Shown in pieces: positions 27,921 to 37,558 of a stretch of 64,000 nucleotides of DNA (the stretch's first letter is position 1; each line of letters begins with the position of its first letter). Made by a program: the position numbers and the translations under genes. The notes beneath the pieces were generated by a model. That model was not told the DNA's origin. It searched no databases and saw only the letters and a list, made by a program, of their open reading frames with translations. Source of the DNA: Paraburkholderia bonniea. Its GTDB lineage: Bacteria; Pseudomonadota; Gammaproteobacteria; Burkholderiales; Burkholderiaceae. The stretch lies in the NCBI RefSeq assembly GCF_009455625.1, contig NZ_QPEQ01000001.1, positions 2,728,001 through 2,792,000 on the forward strand, written 5' to 3'.

Positions 27921-29414
27921 ATGAATGCCCCCGCCGATCTCTCGGCCCATGCGTTGTTCCAACGTCAGCGCGAAGTCGTCCAGGCGCTGATGGCGGTGCT
28001 GCCCAACCATTGCCTGCTATACCGCGAAGAAGACACCGTCGCTTACGACTGCGATGGTCTGAGCGCCTACCGCTGCTTGCCGCTGGCCGTCGCGCTGCCG
28101 GAAACCGAATCGCAGGTTCAGCGCATCGTCCAGATTTGCCGCCGGCTTGAAGTGCCCATCGTGCCGCGCGGCGCGGGCACAGGGCTGTCCGGTGGCGCGA
28201 TGCCAATCAGGCATGGCGTCGTGGTCTCGCTCTCGCGCCTGCGCAAAATCCTCGGCGTCGACTCCTACGCCCGCACCGCGACGCTACAGCCGGGCGTGCG
28301 CAACCTCGCCATCTCTGAAGCCGCCGCACCTTATGGGCTGTACTACGCGCCCGACCCGTCATCACAAATCGCCTGCACCATCGGCGGCAACATCGCGGAA
28401 AACTCTGGCGGCGTACATTGCCTGAAATACGGCCTCACGGTACACAACGTGCTGCGTGTACGGGCCATCACGATGGACGGCGATATCGTCGAATTCGGCT
28501 CGCTCGCCCCGGATGCGCCGGGGCTCGATCTGCTCGCCGTCCTGATTGGCAGTGAAGGCATGTTTGCCATCGTCACCGAAGTCACCGTCAAGCTGATTCC
28601 TCGGCCACAAACGGCTCAGGTCATCATGGCCAGTTTCAGCGATGTGATCCAGGGCGGCGATGCGGTGGCAGGAATCATCGCGGCCGGCATTATTCCTGCA
28701 GGGCTGGAGATGATGGACCGCGCGGCGATACACGCCGTCGAAGAATTTATTCACGCGGGGTACGACCTGGACGCCTCGGCAATTTTGCTATGCGAATCAG
28801 ATGGCACGGCGGAAGAAGTGGCCGACGAAATCATCCGGATGAGCACCGTGCTGCGTGAGTTCGGTGCCACACGAATCCAGATTTCACGCTCCGAAACCGA
28901 ACGGCTGCGGTTTTGGTCTGGACGTAAAAATGCCTTCCCGGCTGCAGGACGGCTGGCACCTGACTACTACTGCATGGATGGCACAGTGCCACGCCGCAGT
29001 ATTGGCTCGCTGCTGGCGCGCATTGAGGCGATGGAAACCCGCTATGCGCTGCGCTGCATCAATGTGTTCCACGCGGGCGATGGCAACATGCATCCGCTGA
29101 TTCTGTTCAATGGCAACGATCTCGACGAATGGCACCGCGCAGAAGCCTTCGGTGCGGACATTCTGGAAAGCTGCGTCGAACTGGGCGGCACCATTACGGG
29201 CGAGCACGGCGTTGGCATCGAAAAAATCCGTTCGATGTGCGTGCAGTTTTCGCCAGAAGAACGCGATGCGTTCCATGCAGTAAAGCGCGCGTTTGATGCG
29301 CCCGGCCTGCTCAACCCGGACAAAGGTATTCCGAGCCGTGCGCGCTGCGCCGAATACGGCAAGATGCACGTGCGCGGCGGCCTGTTGCCGCATCCTGATT
29401 TGCCACGGTTCTAG
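27921..29414 (+). CDS. glcD: Glycolate oxidase subunit GlcD
   Basis: 497 residues from ATG 27921 (MNAPADLSAH), preceded by AGGAGGAG. An ATG six codons earlier overlaps that ribosome site. FAD-dependent catalytic subunit: PIVPRGAGTGLSGGAMPIRH, PDPSSQIACTIGGNIAENSG, GSEGMFAIVTEVTVKLIP and the C-terminal TITGEHGVGIEKIRSM. Oxidises glycolate to glyoxylate together with GlcE and GlcF, whose genes follow directly. Confidence 0.96.
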   Translation: MNAPADLSAHALFQRQREVVQALMAVLPNHCLLYREEDTVAYDCDGLSAYRCLPLAVALPETESQVQRIVQICRRLEVPIVPRGAGTGLSGGAMPIRHGVVVSLSRLRKILGVDSYARTATLQPGVRNLAISEAAAPYGLYYAPDPSSQIACTIGGNIAENSGGVHCLKYGLTVHNVLRVRAITMDGDIVEFGSLAPDAPGLDLLAVLIGSEGMFAIVTEVTVKLIPRPQTAQVIMASFSDVIQGGDAVAGIIAAGIIPAGLEMMDRAAIHAVEEFIHAGYDLDASAILLCESDGTAEEVADEIIRMSTVLREFGATRIQISRSETERLRFWSGRKNAFPAAGRLAPDYYCMDGTVPRRSIGSLLARIEAMETRYALRCINVFHAGDGNMHPLILFNGNDLDEWHRAEAFGADILESCVELGGTITGEHGVGIEKIRSMCVQFSPEERDAFHAVKRAFDAPGLLNPDKGIPSRARCAEYGKMHVRGGLLPHPDLPRF

Positions 29415-29552
29415 CGCGAACGTTAGCGCCAGCAATGCACCTCCAGGCACAGCAAAACCCGCTCCAGATATCGAAGGCTGTGGGTCTGCGCTGAGTTACT
29501 GGCCTGGCGCGGCCAGCTACAATCGGCCGAAACACCAACAATCCGAGACACC

Positions 29553-30641
29553 ATGCAAGACGATGAGACTGTCGCCGTTTGGGCCGAACAAATCCGTTCA
29601 GCCAGCCACGAAGGGCGCGCGCTGCGCTTTCGCGGCGGCGGCACAAAAGACTGGTACGGCGAAACACTTGAAGGTGAGATCCTCGACACCCGCGCCCATC
29701 ATGGCATCCTGGCCTACGACCCGGCAGAGCTCGTGATCACCGCGCGGGCCGGCACACTCCTTGCCGAAATCGAAGCCACGCTCGCCGGACACGGCCAAAT
29801 GCTGGCGTTCGAGCCGCCGCATTTCGGCACTCAAGCCACGCTGGGCGGCTGCATTGCGGCAGGGCTCGCAGGGCCGCGCCGCCAGGCATCAGGCGCACCA
29901 CGCGATTTCGTGCTGGGCGCGGCCGTTATGAATGGCCACGGCCAGACACTGCATTTCGGTGGCCAGGTGGTGAAAAATGTGGCGGGCTATGACGTTTCGC
30001 GCCTGCTTGCCGGGTCGCTTGGCACGCTAGGGCTGATTGTGTCGCTATCACTCAAGGTGCTGCCCCAGGCCAAAGCTGAAACCACTCTGAAATTCGACAT
30101 GAATGGCACCGACGCGGTGCGCAAGCTCAACGAGTGGGGCGGCCGGCCATTGCCTATCAGCGCCAGCGCCTGGCGCGATGGCACGCTCGCGCTCCGCCTG
30201 AGCGGTGCCGAAGCCGCCGTGAAAGCCGCCCGCACCACGCTAGGCGGCGAAGTCGTTGATGCAGTCGAAGCCGCGCGGTTCTGGATTAGCCTGCGTGAAC
30301 AAACCGATCCGTTTTTTACGCTTATCGAGCCCAATGCGGCGCTATGGCGTCTGGCCTTGCCCTCCGTTACCGAGCCGCTGCAATTGCCTGGCGCGCAGTT
30401 AATGGAATGGGGTGGCAGCCAGCGCTGGTGGATCACCGATACCGATGCCCAGACCGTGCGCATGAGCGCGAAACAAGCAGGTGGCCACGCCACGCTGTTT
30501 CGTTGCGGCCCCCGCTACGACCGGGCGGCTGGCGTATTTACCCCGCTTTCAGCACCGCTGATGAAGATTCATCGCGGCCTGAAAAGCGTTTTCGACCCGG
30601 CGCGTATTTTTAATCGCGGCCGCCTCTACCCCGACTTCTGA
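29553..30641 (+). CDS. glcE: Glycolate oxidase FAD-binding subunit GlcE
   Basis: 362 residues. A shorter FAD-binding protein of the same fold as GlcD: LRFRGGGTKDWYGE, ELVITARAGTLLAEIEATL, FGTQATLGGCIAAGLAGPRR and FGGQVVKNVAGYDVSRLLAG. A 138-base gap separates it from glcD and contains TACAAT at 29518-29523, a possible -10 for a second transcript. It is followed seven bases later by glcF. Confidence 0.95.
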   Translation: MQDDETVAVWAEQIRSASHEGRALRFRGGGTKDWYGETLEGEILDTRAHHGILAYDPAELVITARAGTLLAEIEATLAGHGQMLAFEPPHFGTQATLGGCIAAGLAGPRRQASGAPRDFVLGAAVMNGHGQTLHFGGQVVKNVAGYDVSRLLAGSLGTLGLIVSLSLKVLPQAKAETTLKFDMNGTDAVRKLNEWGGRPLPISASAWRDGTLALRLSGAEAAVKAARTTLGGEVVDAVEAARFWISLREQTDPFFTLIEPNAALWRLALPSVTEPLQLPGAQLMEWGGSQRWWITDTDAQTVRMSAKQAGGHATLFRCGPRYDRAAGVFTPLSAPLMKIHRGLKSVFDPARIFNRGRLYPDF

Positions 30642-30648
30642 GCGCGCG

Positions 30649-31875
30649 ATGCAAACCAGTCTGGCGGACTTTATTCGCAACACTCCCGATGGCATCGAAG
30701 CCGATGCCATCTTGCGCAAATGCGTCCATTGCGGCTTTTGCACAGCCACTTGCCCGACCTACCAGTTGCTCGGCGATGAGCTCGACAGCCCGCGCGGACG
30801 CATCTATCTCATCCGGCAAATGGTGGAAGGCGCACCAGTGACACGCAGCACCCAAATGCATCTGGACCGCTGCCTAACCTGCCGCAACTGCGAAACCACC
30901 TGCCCTTCGGGCGTGCAGTATGGACGGCTGATCGACATCGGCCGCAAGGTAGCCGCTGAAAAAATCACCCGCCCGTTCAGGCAACGGCTGCTGCACCGGA
31001 TACTGGCCAGCTTCATCCCCAATAGCACGCTCTTCACGCCCGCCATGCGGCTCGCCCAGCATCTGCGCCCGCTGCTGCCCCGCAAGCTGCGCGACAAGGT
31101 GCCGTCACGCCAGCGGCCACTTGTGTGGCCCACCGGCCGGCACCCGCGCAAGATGCTGATGCTGGCCGGCTGCGTCCAGCCGGCGATGATGCCTAACGTC
31201 AATATCGCCACCGCCCGCGTGCTGGATGCGCTCGGCATCGAAACCCTGATTGCGCCAGAAGCTGGCTGCTGCGGCGCGATCCGGCTTCATCTAGGCTACC
31301 CAGACGAAGCACTCGCTGACATCCGCGCGAACATCGATGCCTGGTGGCCTTACGTCGAACAGGGCGTCGAAGCGATCGTGATGAACGCTTCGGGCTGCGG
31401 CGTCACCGTCAAGGAATACGCTTACCTGCTGCGCGACGACCCGGCCTATGCGACCAAAGCCCAGCGCATTACCGGGCTGACCCGCGATATTTCTGAAGTC
31501 CTCTCAGGCAGCGAGGCCGCACTGGCCATGCTGCGCCAGCGCCGCACCATCCACACGGTGGCGTTTCATCCGCCCTGCACGCTGCAACATGGCCAGCAGT
31601 TGCGTGGACAGATCGAACAGCTGCTGGACGCGCTTGGCGTTGAAGTGCACCTGCCCACCGATAGCCATCAGTGCTGCGGCTCAGCCGGAACTTACTCGCT
31701 GACGCAACCGGCGCTGGCTTATGCGCTGCGTGACCAGAAACTGGAACGGCTGAACGCCCACGAAGTGCAAGTCATCGTCTCAGCCAATGTGGGTTGCATC
31801 ACGCACTTGCAGAGCGGCACCGCAACCCCTGTGGTTCACTGGATCGAACTCGTCGAGCATATGCTGTCGCACTAG
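30649..31875 (+). CDS. glcF: Glycolate oxidase iron-sulfur subunit GlcF
   Basis: 408 residues. Two [4Fe-4S] ferredoxin motifs: C25/C28/C31/C35 (KCVHCGFCTATCP) and C75/C78/C81/C85 (RCLTCRNCETTCPSG). The C-terminal half carries two CCG-type domains (LAGCVQP with PEAGCCGAIRLHLGYPDEA, and FHPPCTLQHGQQ with DSHQCCGSAGTYSLTQP). It passes electrons from GlcD/GlcE to the membrane quinone pool. Last gene of the dehydrogenase-glcDEF run. Confidence 0.96.
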   Translation: MQTSLADFIRNTPDGIEADAILRKCVHCGFCTATCPTYQLLGDELDSPRGRIYLIRQMVEGAPVTRSTQMHLDRCLTCRNCETTCPSGVQYGRLIDIGRKVAAEKITRPFRQRLLHRILASFIPNSTLFTPAMRLAQHLRPLLPRKLRDKVPSRQRPLVWPTGRHPRKMLMLAGCVQPAMMPNVNIATARVLDALGIETLIAPEAGCCGAIRLHLGYPDEALADIRANIDAWWPYVEQGVEAIVMNASGCGVTVKEYAYLLRDDPAYATKAQRITGLTRDISEVLSGSEAALAMLRQRRTIHTVAFHPPCTLQHGQQLRGQIEQLLDALGVEVHLPTDSHQCCGSAGTYSLTQPALAYALRDQKLERLNAHEVQVIVSANVGCITHLQSGTATPVVHWIELVEHMLSH

Positions 31876-31924
31876 TGGCGTCACCTCGGCCATCCGGCCA
31901 GGTGGCGGCAACAGGTAGCGTCCG

Positions 31925-31930
31925 TATAAT
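31925..31930 (+). promoter_or_regulatory. Consensus -10 box upstream of the yggS-proC pair
   Basis: A perfect TATAAT 34 bases before the ATG at 31964. No good -35 is seen at 16-18 bases. Confidence 0.45.
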
Positions 31931-31963
31931 TCCCCGCATTGCTCCCGTGGCACCCGTTACCTT

Positions 31964-32662
31964 ATGTCCGATCTCCTGCGTAACCTCGATGCCGTTCAGC
32001 AACGTATCGCTCAAGCTAGCCAGCTTGCCGGGCGGGCACCCGGTTCAGTCACCCTGCTCGCGGTATCCAAAACGTTTCCGGCCGAAGCCGTCCGCGCTGC
32101 ATACGAAGCTGGCCAGCGCGCATTCGGTGAAAACTACGTCCAGGAAGCGCTGCTCAAAATCGAGGCGCTAGCCGATCTGCGCGCCACACTCGAATGGCAT
32201 TTCATCGGGCCCTTGCAGTCGAACAAAACCCGTGTGGTCGCTGAACATTTCGATTGGGTGCATTCCGTCGAGCGCCTGAAAATCGCCCAGCGTTTGTCGG
32301 AACAACGGCCCAGCGTCTTAGCGCCGCTCAATGTGTGTCTGCAAGTGAATGTCAGCGGTGAAGCCTCAAAAAGCGGCGTCACGCCAGACCAGGCCGCCGC
32401 GCTCGCCCATCAAATAGCCGCGCTGCCCAGGCTGCGTCTGCGCGGCCTGATGGCGATTCCCGAGGCAGCGTCTAGCAGCGCGGCCCAGCGCGCGCCGCAT
32501 CACCAGTTACACGCACTCTTTGAACGACTCCGCACCGATGGCCTGGCGCTCGATACCTTATCTATGGGCATGTCGGCCGATCTCGAAGCGGCCGTGCTCG
32601 AAGGCTCCACCATCGTCCGGATCGGTACAGCGATCTTTGGCGCACGCGATTACTCTCACTGA
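31964..32662 (+). CDS. yggS: YggS-family pyridoxal-phosphate homeostasis protein
   Basis: 232 residues, single-domain fold-type III PLP-binding protein. The lysine stretch VTLLAVSKTFPAEAVRAAYE is the conserved PLP site; FGENYVQEALLKIEAL, WHFIGPLQSNKTR and LSMGMSADLEAAVLEGSTIVRIGTAIFG are diagnostic. Such proteins buffer PLP and affect amino acid pools. Adjacent to proC, as in many bacteria. Confidence 0.95.
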   Translation: MSDLLRNLDAVQQRIAQASQLAGRAPGSVTLLAVSKTFPAEAVRAAYEAGQRAFGENYVQEALLKIEALADLRATLEWHFIGPLQSNKTRVVAEHFDWVHSVERLKIAQRLSEQRPSVLAPLNVCLQVNVSGEASKSGVTPDQAAALAHQIAALPRLRLRGLMAIPEAASSSAAQRAPHHQLHALFERLRTDGLALDTLSMGMSADLEAAVLEGSTIVRIGTAIFGARDYSH

Positions 32663-32678
32663 CCCTCCCGGAGCTTTC

Positions 32679-33494
32679 ATGAAAATTGCTTTTATAGGCA
32701 GCGGCAATATGGCTGCCGCACTCATCGGCGGATTAATCAAACGCGGCGTGGCACCCGCCAGCCTGTACGCGATTGATCCAAATACGGAAGCACGCCAACG
32801 CTGTGCCGAACAATTCGGCATCGAAACCGCAGCGCAAGCAGGTCCGGCGCTGGCGTCGTTTGATGCCATCGTGCTGGCCGTGAAACCGCAGATCGTGAAA
32901 AACGTCGCCGCTGGGCTCGCCGCGCATCTCTCGGCCTCGCAACTGGTGATCAGCATCGTCGCAGGCATTCGCGCTGACGATCTGTCACGCTGGCTCAACG
33001 GCCATGCCCGTGTGGTTCGCACAATGCCGAACACCCCGGCGCTAATCGGCATGGGCATCACCGGGCTGGCCGCTACGGCTGGGGTCGAAGAGGCAGGGCG
33101 CGAGCTCGCCTCCCAGGTGCTGGGCGCAGTCGGCCAAACCGTGTGGGTCAAAGACGAAGCGCAGATCGACGCCGTGACGGCAATTTCCGGCAGCGGCCCA
33201 GCCTATGTGTTCTATTTCATCGAGGCGTTGCAGGAAGCGGCGCGGCAACTAGGCCTGGATGACGCACAAGGGCGTGCACTGGCCGTTGCCACCTTCACGG
33301 GTGCCGCGCAACTCGCGGCGCAATCCGACGAGCCAGCCAGCGTGCTGCGCGAGCGTGTCACCTCAAAGGGCGGCACCACGGCGGCGGCGCTCAATGCATT
33401 CGACGCGCAAGGGGTCAAAGACGCTATCGTGCGCGGCGCGCTGGCCGCCGATGCCCGGGCCAAAGAAATGGGAGAAGAATTCGGCCAGCAGTAA
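32679..33494 (+). CDS. proC: Pyrroline-5-carboxylate reductase
   Basis: 271 residues from ATG 32679 (MKIAFIGSGNMAAALIGGLI), the Rossmann NAD(P)-binding start. The open frame extends upstream into yggS, but only this start gives the family N-terminus. AVKPQIV, VVRTMPNTPALIGMGITG, AISGSGPAYVFYFIEALQEA and RVTSKGGTTAAALNAF are ProC signatures. Last step of proline synthesis. Starts 17 bases after yggS. Confidence 0.97.
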   Translation: MKIAFIGSGNMAAALIGGLIKRGVAPASLYAIDPNTEARQRCAEQFGIETAAQAGPALASFDAIVLAVKPQIVKNVAAGLAAHLSASQLVISIVAGIRADDLSRWLNGHARVVRTMPNTPALIGMGITGLAATAGVEEAGRELASQVLGAVGQTVWVKDEAQIDAVTAISGSGPAYVFYFIEALQEAARQLGLDDAQGRALAVATFTGAAQLAAQSDEPASVLRERVTSKGGTTAAALNAFDAQGVKDAIVRGALAADARAKEMGEEFGQQ

Positions 33495-33521
33495 GCCCGC
33501 CGGCCGCCCCCGGGCAATCGT

Positions 33522-34382
33522 TCAGAAACTCGCCGCGTAATGCGCGGCGATACCGGCAAAAAGCACACCGCCCAGCCAGTTGTTATGGCGAAACGCGGCA
33601 AAACAGGCCATGCGCTCGCGCCGGTAAATCAGCTTGTAGTGCCAGGCAGCGCATCCCAGCGCCGCCGCCCAGCCCAGCCAGTAAAGCGCGCCAAACGCCA
33701 GATACACGCCAATGCCCGCATAGATCCCTAACGTCGCGGCATAACACAGCATCACGGCCAGCACATCAAAGCGGCCGAACGTCAGTGCCGACGTCCGGAT
33801 ACCAAGCTTGATGTCGTCGTCACGATCCACCATCGCGTACTCGGTGTCATAGGCCACTGCCCAAAATACATTGGCCAGCAGCATCACCCACGCGAGCAGC
33901 GGCACCTGGTTTTGCACCGCGGCAAAGGCCATTGGAATGCCAAAACCAAATGCGACCCCAAGCCAGGCTTGAGGAATGGCCAGAAACCGTTTGGTGAATG
34001 GGTACGAACCCGCGACGAAAAGCGCGGCAACCGACAACATTTTGGTCAGCTCATTCAGCGGCAGGATCAGCAGGAACGAAAGCAACGCGAGCCCGAGTGC
34101 CAGCGCAACGGCTTCCCATGCGTGAATCTTGCCCGAGGTCAGCGGCCGGTCGGCCGTGCGTTTGACGTGACGGTCAAAATCGCGGTCCGCGTAATCATTG
34201 ATCGCGCACCCAGCCGAGCGCATCAGCACGGTGCCCAACGCGAAAATCACCAGCAGCGAAAGCGGCGGGCGGCCATGCGAAGCAATCCATAGCGCATTGA
34301 GCGTCGGCCATAAAAGCAGCAGGCTGCCAATTGGCTTGTCCATACGCACAAGACGCAAATACAGCGGGAGTCGGGCGAACAT
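33522..34382 (-). CDS. ubiA: 4-hydroxybenzoate octaprenyltransferase
   Basis: 286 residues, integral membrane prenyltransferase of ubiquinone synthesis with about eight hydrophobic helices. The first aspartate-rich motif is [20 protein letters not shown] and the second is [20 protein letters not shown]. Membrane enzyme joining the isoprenoid tail to 4-hydroxybenzoate. Convergent with proC. The 309-base gap upstream of it (34383-34691) contains only the dps terminator. Confidence 0.96.
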   Translation of the reverse strand: MFARLPLYLRLVRMDKPIGSLLLLWPTLNALWIASHGRPPLSLLVIFALGTVLMRSAGCAINDYADRDFDRHVKRTADRPLTSGKIHAWEAVALALGLALLSFLLILPLNELTKMLSVAALFVAGSYPFTKRFLAIPQAWLGVAFGFGIPMAFAAVQNQVPLLAWVMLLANVFWAVAYDTEYAMVDRDDDIKLGIRTSALTFGRFDVLAVMLCYAATLGIYAGIGVYLAFGALYWLGWAAALGCAAWHYKLIYRRERMACFAAFRHNNWLGGVLFAGIAAHYAASF

Positions 34383-34510
34383 AACGGGGGAGCGGGATAG
34401 GTCGGCGGAGGAGGGCTGAAGAAAAAACAGTGCGGCTATTTTAAGAGATTACGAGCGCGTCAATGCGCTCCGCCTGCTATCTGTCTTATTGCATAAGCCG
34501 CCACGGCACA

Positions 34511-34537
34511 AAAAAACCCCACCACATTTGTGGTGGG
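34511..34537 (-). terminator. Intrinsic terminator of dps
   Basis: Read on the minus strand: CCCACCAC, loop AAAT, GTGGTGGG, then G and a run of T (plus-strand A 34511-34516). It lies about 155 bases after the dps stop. Confidence 0.85.
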
Positions 34538-34691
34538 CAGCTTTTCTGTCACTTGTGCTTGAGTAGCTTAGCAGCGGCTTTGACGTTGCTTTGACTTTGA
34601 CCTGCGCTTCAGTACCGGCTTGCGGCAATCAGCGCAGGCCTCTGCCGATGTGCCTGACGCGACGCATTCCGGCAGAAACCCGCGCAACCGG

Positions 34692-35183
34692 TCAGGCCAG
34701 CATCGAGCGCAGCATCCACGCGGTTTTTTCATGCGTTTGCATACGCTGCGTCAGCAAATCGGCGGTGGGTTCGTCGTGGGCCGCGTCAACCACCGGGAAA
34801 ATCTGGCGTGCGGTGCGCACAACCGATTCCTGCCCTTCCACCAGTTGCCGGATCATGTCTTCTGCAGCCGGCACACCTTCAGCCTCCGGAATCGACGACA
34901 ACCGGGCAAATTCCTTGTAGCTACCTGGTGCAGCCACGCCCAGCGCACGAATACGCTCCGCAATCTGGTCAACCGCATCCGAGAGCTCCACATACTGCGT
35001 CTCGAACATCAGATGCAGCGTGTTGAACATCGGGCCCGTTACGTTCCAGTGAAAATTATGGGTTTTCAGATACAGCGTGTAGGTGTCAGCGAGAAGATGT
35101 GACAGGCCTTCTGCGATCTTCTTGCGGTCTGCGTCGCTAATACCGATGTTGACGTGCAGTACAGCTTCGTTATTTTTTGCCAT
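34692..35183 (-). CDS. dps: Dps-family DNA-protecting ferritin-like protein
   Basis: 163 residues. Four-helix-bundle ferritin fold with the intersubunit ferroxidase ligands in [20 protein letters not shown] and [18 protein letters not shown]. Stores iron using hydrogen peroxide and protects DNA. GGAG lies upstream of the ATG. Clustered with katA and oxyR on the same strand, which suggests a common response to peroxide; OxyR control of dps is known in related bacteria. Confidence 0.95.
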   Translation of the reverse strand: MAKNNEAVLHVNIGISDADRKKIAEGLSHLLADTYTLYLKTHNFHWNVTGPMFNTLHLMFETQYVELSDAVDQIAERIRALGVAAPGSYKEFARLSSIPEAEGVPAAEDMIRQLVEGQESVVRTARQIFPVVDAAHDEPTADLLTQRMQTHEKTAWMLRSMLA

Positions 35184-35378
35184 GACGACTCCATTAAAGA
35201 GTGATGCGGACTAGCTGGCATGCCCCCGGGTTGCATGCGCTTACATGCCAGTACCCCTAACCCGTGCAGCCCGGTCGAACGCGCGCCAGTTTACCGTAGA
35301 AAGACAGCACCCCTCGCGCAACCTGACACCGCCCGGGCCGCTCAGCGCGGCTCTCTGCGGCTCAAGCAGCGCGAGCGG

Positions 35379-35540
35379 CTAAGCGCCAGACACGTACTGC
35401 CAGAGCTGCGCGGCGAGCACGCCATAGCCACCCGCAACCAGCGCCAGCCCCGCCACTTTGCGTATCAGTTTGCCGTCAAGCCGCACGGCTGGCCCTTGCG
35501 CGAGCACCATGCCCGCCGCATTGAGTTTTAGCGAAATCAT
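35379..35540 (-). CDS. Small hydrophobic protein between katA and dps, 53 residues
   Basis: An unrecognised 53-codon gene from ATG 35540. Its ribosome site AGGAGG, seven bases before the ATG, is among the strongest in the window. The N-terminus is basic and amphipathic (MISLKLNAAGMVLAQGPAVR) and a hydrophobic stretch follows at about residues 29-46 (VAGLALVAGGYGVLAAQLW), so it is probably a one-helix membrane protein. Same strand as katA and dps. Function unknown. Confidence 0.6.
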   Translation of the reverse strand: MISLKLNAAGMVLAQGPAVRLDGKLIRKVAGLALVAGGYGVLAAQLWQYVSGA

Positions 35541-35620
35541 GCTCCGCCCTCCTTTTCATGCACGCATGCTTCATGCACGCTGATGCCATTCCTTTCACAC
35601 GTACCAGGCATGGCTGACCG

Positions 35621-35650
35621 CTATAGCGCTAGCACGCTAGCGTGCTATAG
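35621..35650. repeat. 30-base nested palindrome after katA
   Basis: CTATAG, CGCTAGC, AC, GCTAGCG, TG, CTATAG form an almost perfect inverted repeat (only TG unpaired) ending 30 bases beyond the katA stop. Read on the minus strand it could be a hairpin ending katA mRNA, but no T run follows. Confidence 0.6.
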
Positions 35651-35679
35651 GCCGGCCAACCCTCCGCCTGGCCGCGCAC

Positions 35680-37134
35680 CTACCCTTGCATAGCCTCATC
35701 CAGCTTGACCAGCGCAGCAATCACGCCCTCCGCATACGCCGGATCAGCACGGCGGAAATGTTCCACCTGACGCGCGATGATCTCGCGCGGCACGCCGTGT
35801 ATATGCCGCGCGATCGTGTTGCACAGGCGCTCCCGTTGCGCATCATCGAACAAACGGAACAACGCCCCTGGCTGGCTGTAGTAATCGCTATCGTCACGAT
35901 GGTCATAGTGGTCAACCGCGCCCGCCTCAAGCGGTGGCTCCGACGCCCGGCTGTCCTGGGAAAAATCACCGTAGCGGTTCGGCTCATAGTTGACCGTACC
36001 GCCGAGGTTGCCATCGGTACGCATCGCTCCGTCACGATGGTACGAATGCTGGAACGGGCAGCGAGGTGCATTGACCGGAATCTGGTGATGATTGATGCCA
36101 AGCCGGTAGCGCTGCGTATCGCCATAGGCAAAAAGACGCCCCTGCAACAACCGGTCCGGCGAAAAGCCAATGCCCGGCACGACATTCGCGGGCGTAAATG
36201 CCGCCTGTTCAACGTCGGCGAAATAATTTTCAGCGTTGCGGTTCAGCTCAATCGTGCCTACGTCGATTAACGGATAGTCGTTGTGCGGCCAGACTTTGGT
36301 GACATCGAACGGGTTATAGCGATACGTGGCGGCATCCGCCTCAGGCATTACCTGAATGCAAAAGCGCCATTGCGGAAAATTACCCGCCGCGATATTGCCA
36401 AACAGGTCGCGCTGGGCGCTTTCGCGGTCGCGCGCCACCACTTCGGCGGCTTGCTCCTCGCTGTAGTTCTCGACTCCCTGCATCGACTTGAAATGAAACT
36501 TGACCCAAAAGCGTTCGTTTGCGGCATTGATAAACGAATACGTATTCGAGCCAAAGCCGTGCATCTGGCGATAGTTCTGCGGAATACCCCGGTCGCTCAT
36601 CAAGATCGTCACCTGATGCAGCGACTCCGGATGACGTGACCAGAAATCCCACGCCGCTACTTCGCTACGCAGATTGGTCGCCGGGTCACGCTTTTGCGAG
36701 TGAATGAAATCGGGGAACTTCAACGGGTCGCGGATAAAAAATATCGGGGTGTTGTTACCAACCACGTCCCAGTTTCCGTCTTCGGTATAAAACTTGACCG
36801 AAAAACCGCGCAGGTCACGTTCCGCATCGGCCGAGCCACGTTCACCGGCAACCGTCGAAAAGCGCATGAAAAGCGGGGTTTCCATGCCGGTTTTAGCAAA
36901 TACCTTCGCTTTCGTATAACGCGAAATATCGTGCGTGACGCGCAATGTGCCAAAAGCACCCGAACCCTTCGCATGCACCCGGCGCTCGGGGATCACTTCG
37001 CGGTTGAAATGCGCCATCTTTTCCATCAGCCAGACGTCTTGCAATGCGACCGGGCCGCGCGGGCCTGCGGTCAGCGAATTCTGGTTGTCAGCAACGGGTG
37101 CGCCGGAAGCGGCCGTGAGAATACGTTCAGACAT
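35680..37134 (-). CDS. katA: Monofunctional haem catalase, small-subunit type
   Basis: 484 residues. Distal haem-pocket histidine in [12 protein letters not shown] (H54), asparagine region [20 protein letters not shown] and proximal tyrosine in [17 protein letters not shown]. The size and absence of a C-terminal flavodoxin-like domain indicate the small-subunit (clade 3-like) class. Converts hydrogen peroxide to water and oxygen. GGAG precedes the ATG. A 52-codon frame lies immediately upstream and oxyR further upstream on the same strand, so peroxide control by OxyR is likely. Confidence 0.96.
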   Translation of the reverse strand: MSERILTAASGAPVADNQNSLTAGPRGPVALQDVWLMEKMAHFNREVIPERRVHAKGSGAFGTLRVTHDISRYTKAKVFAKTGMETPLFMRFSTVAGERGSADAERDLRGFSVKFYTEDGNWDVVGNNTPIFFIRDPLKFPDFIHSQKRDPATNLRSEVAAWDFWSRHPESLHQVTILMSDRGIPQNYRQMHGFGSNTYSFINAANERFWVKFHFKSMQGVENYSEEQAAEVVARDRESAQRDLFGNIAAGNFPQWRFCIQVMPEADAATYRYNPFDVTKVWPHNDYPLIDVGTIELNRNAENYFADVEQAAFTPANVVPGIGFSPDRLLQGRLFAYGDTQRYRLGINHHQIPVNAPRCPFQHSYHRDGAMRTDGNLGGTVNYEPNRYGDFSQDSRASEPPLEAGAVDHYDHRDDSDYYSQPGALFRLFDDAQRERLCNTIARHIHGVPREIIARQVEHFRRADPAYAEGVIAALVKLDEAMQG

Positions 37135-37220
37135 AAAAACTCCATGTGTTCGTCATCAATGACTTGGGGGCAAGCGTGAAATGTCGAGACCGGTGGCTGG
37201 GGTCGGGGGCTGGGCAGGCG

Positions 37221-37379
37221 TTAGCCCGCCAGCGCGCGATCCACCAGCAGAGAAAACGCAACCGTGCGCGCACCACTTGCCAGATCGGCCATACGGCCAG
37301 TCAACGAAGCGCGAGGCGTAGCCTCAAGCTCGCTCAACAACGAAGCAGGAGAAAGAACTTGCGATGGGTGCTGCGGCAT
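37221..37379 (-). CDS. Small protein upstream of katA, 52 residues
   Basis: An unrecognised 52-codon gene, ATG 37379, with GGAGGT six bases upstream of the start. The sequence starts MPQHPSQVLSPASLLSELEA and ends VAFSLLVDRALAG; there is no clear signal or membrane helix. The stop lies 86 bases before the katA ATG, so it is probably the first gene of the katA transcript. It might be a leader or a small regulatory protein; function unknown. Confidence 0.55.
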   Translation of the reverse strand: MPQHPSQVLSPASLLSELEATPRASLTGRMADLASGARTVAFSLLVDRALAG

Positions 37380-37423
37380 GAGGTGACCTCCAGGTGCGGT
37401 GAATCGGGCGATTCAAGGAGGTC

Positions 37424-37477
37424 ACTATATCAAAGCTATCGATGTAGTGATTTTGATTAATTTAATCTATTCGATAG
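37424..37477 (-). promoter_or_regulatory. AT-rich control region of the katA transcript, candidate OxyR-type site
   Basis: Read on the minus strand, CTATCG and CGATAG form an inverted repeat 30 bases apart (37477-37472 and 37441-37436) in an AT-rich stretch, followed by TATAGT (37429-37424) as a good -10. No proper -35 is present, as at promoters needing an activator. The spacing does not match the classical four-part OxyR consensus well, so the regulator is not proven. Confidence 0.45.
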
Positions 37478-37558
37478 AGTGGGGGCAGATGAAAGAGCGG
37501 CACGGGTGGTATCTGGGCATAGGCCATAGGCCCATAAGCCAACCCGTGCCGGAAGCCT

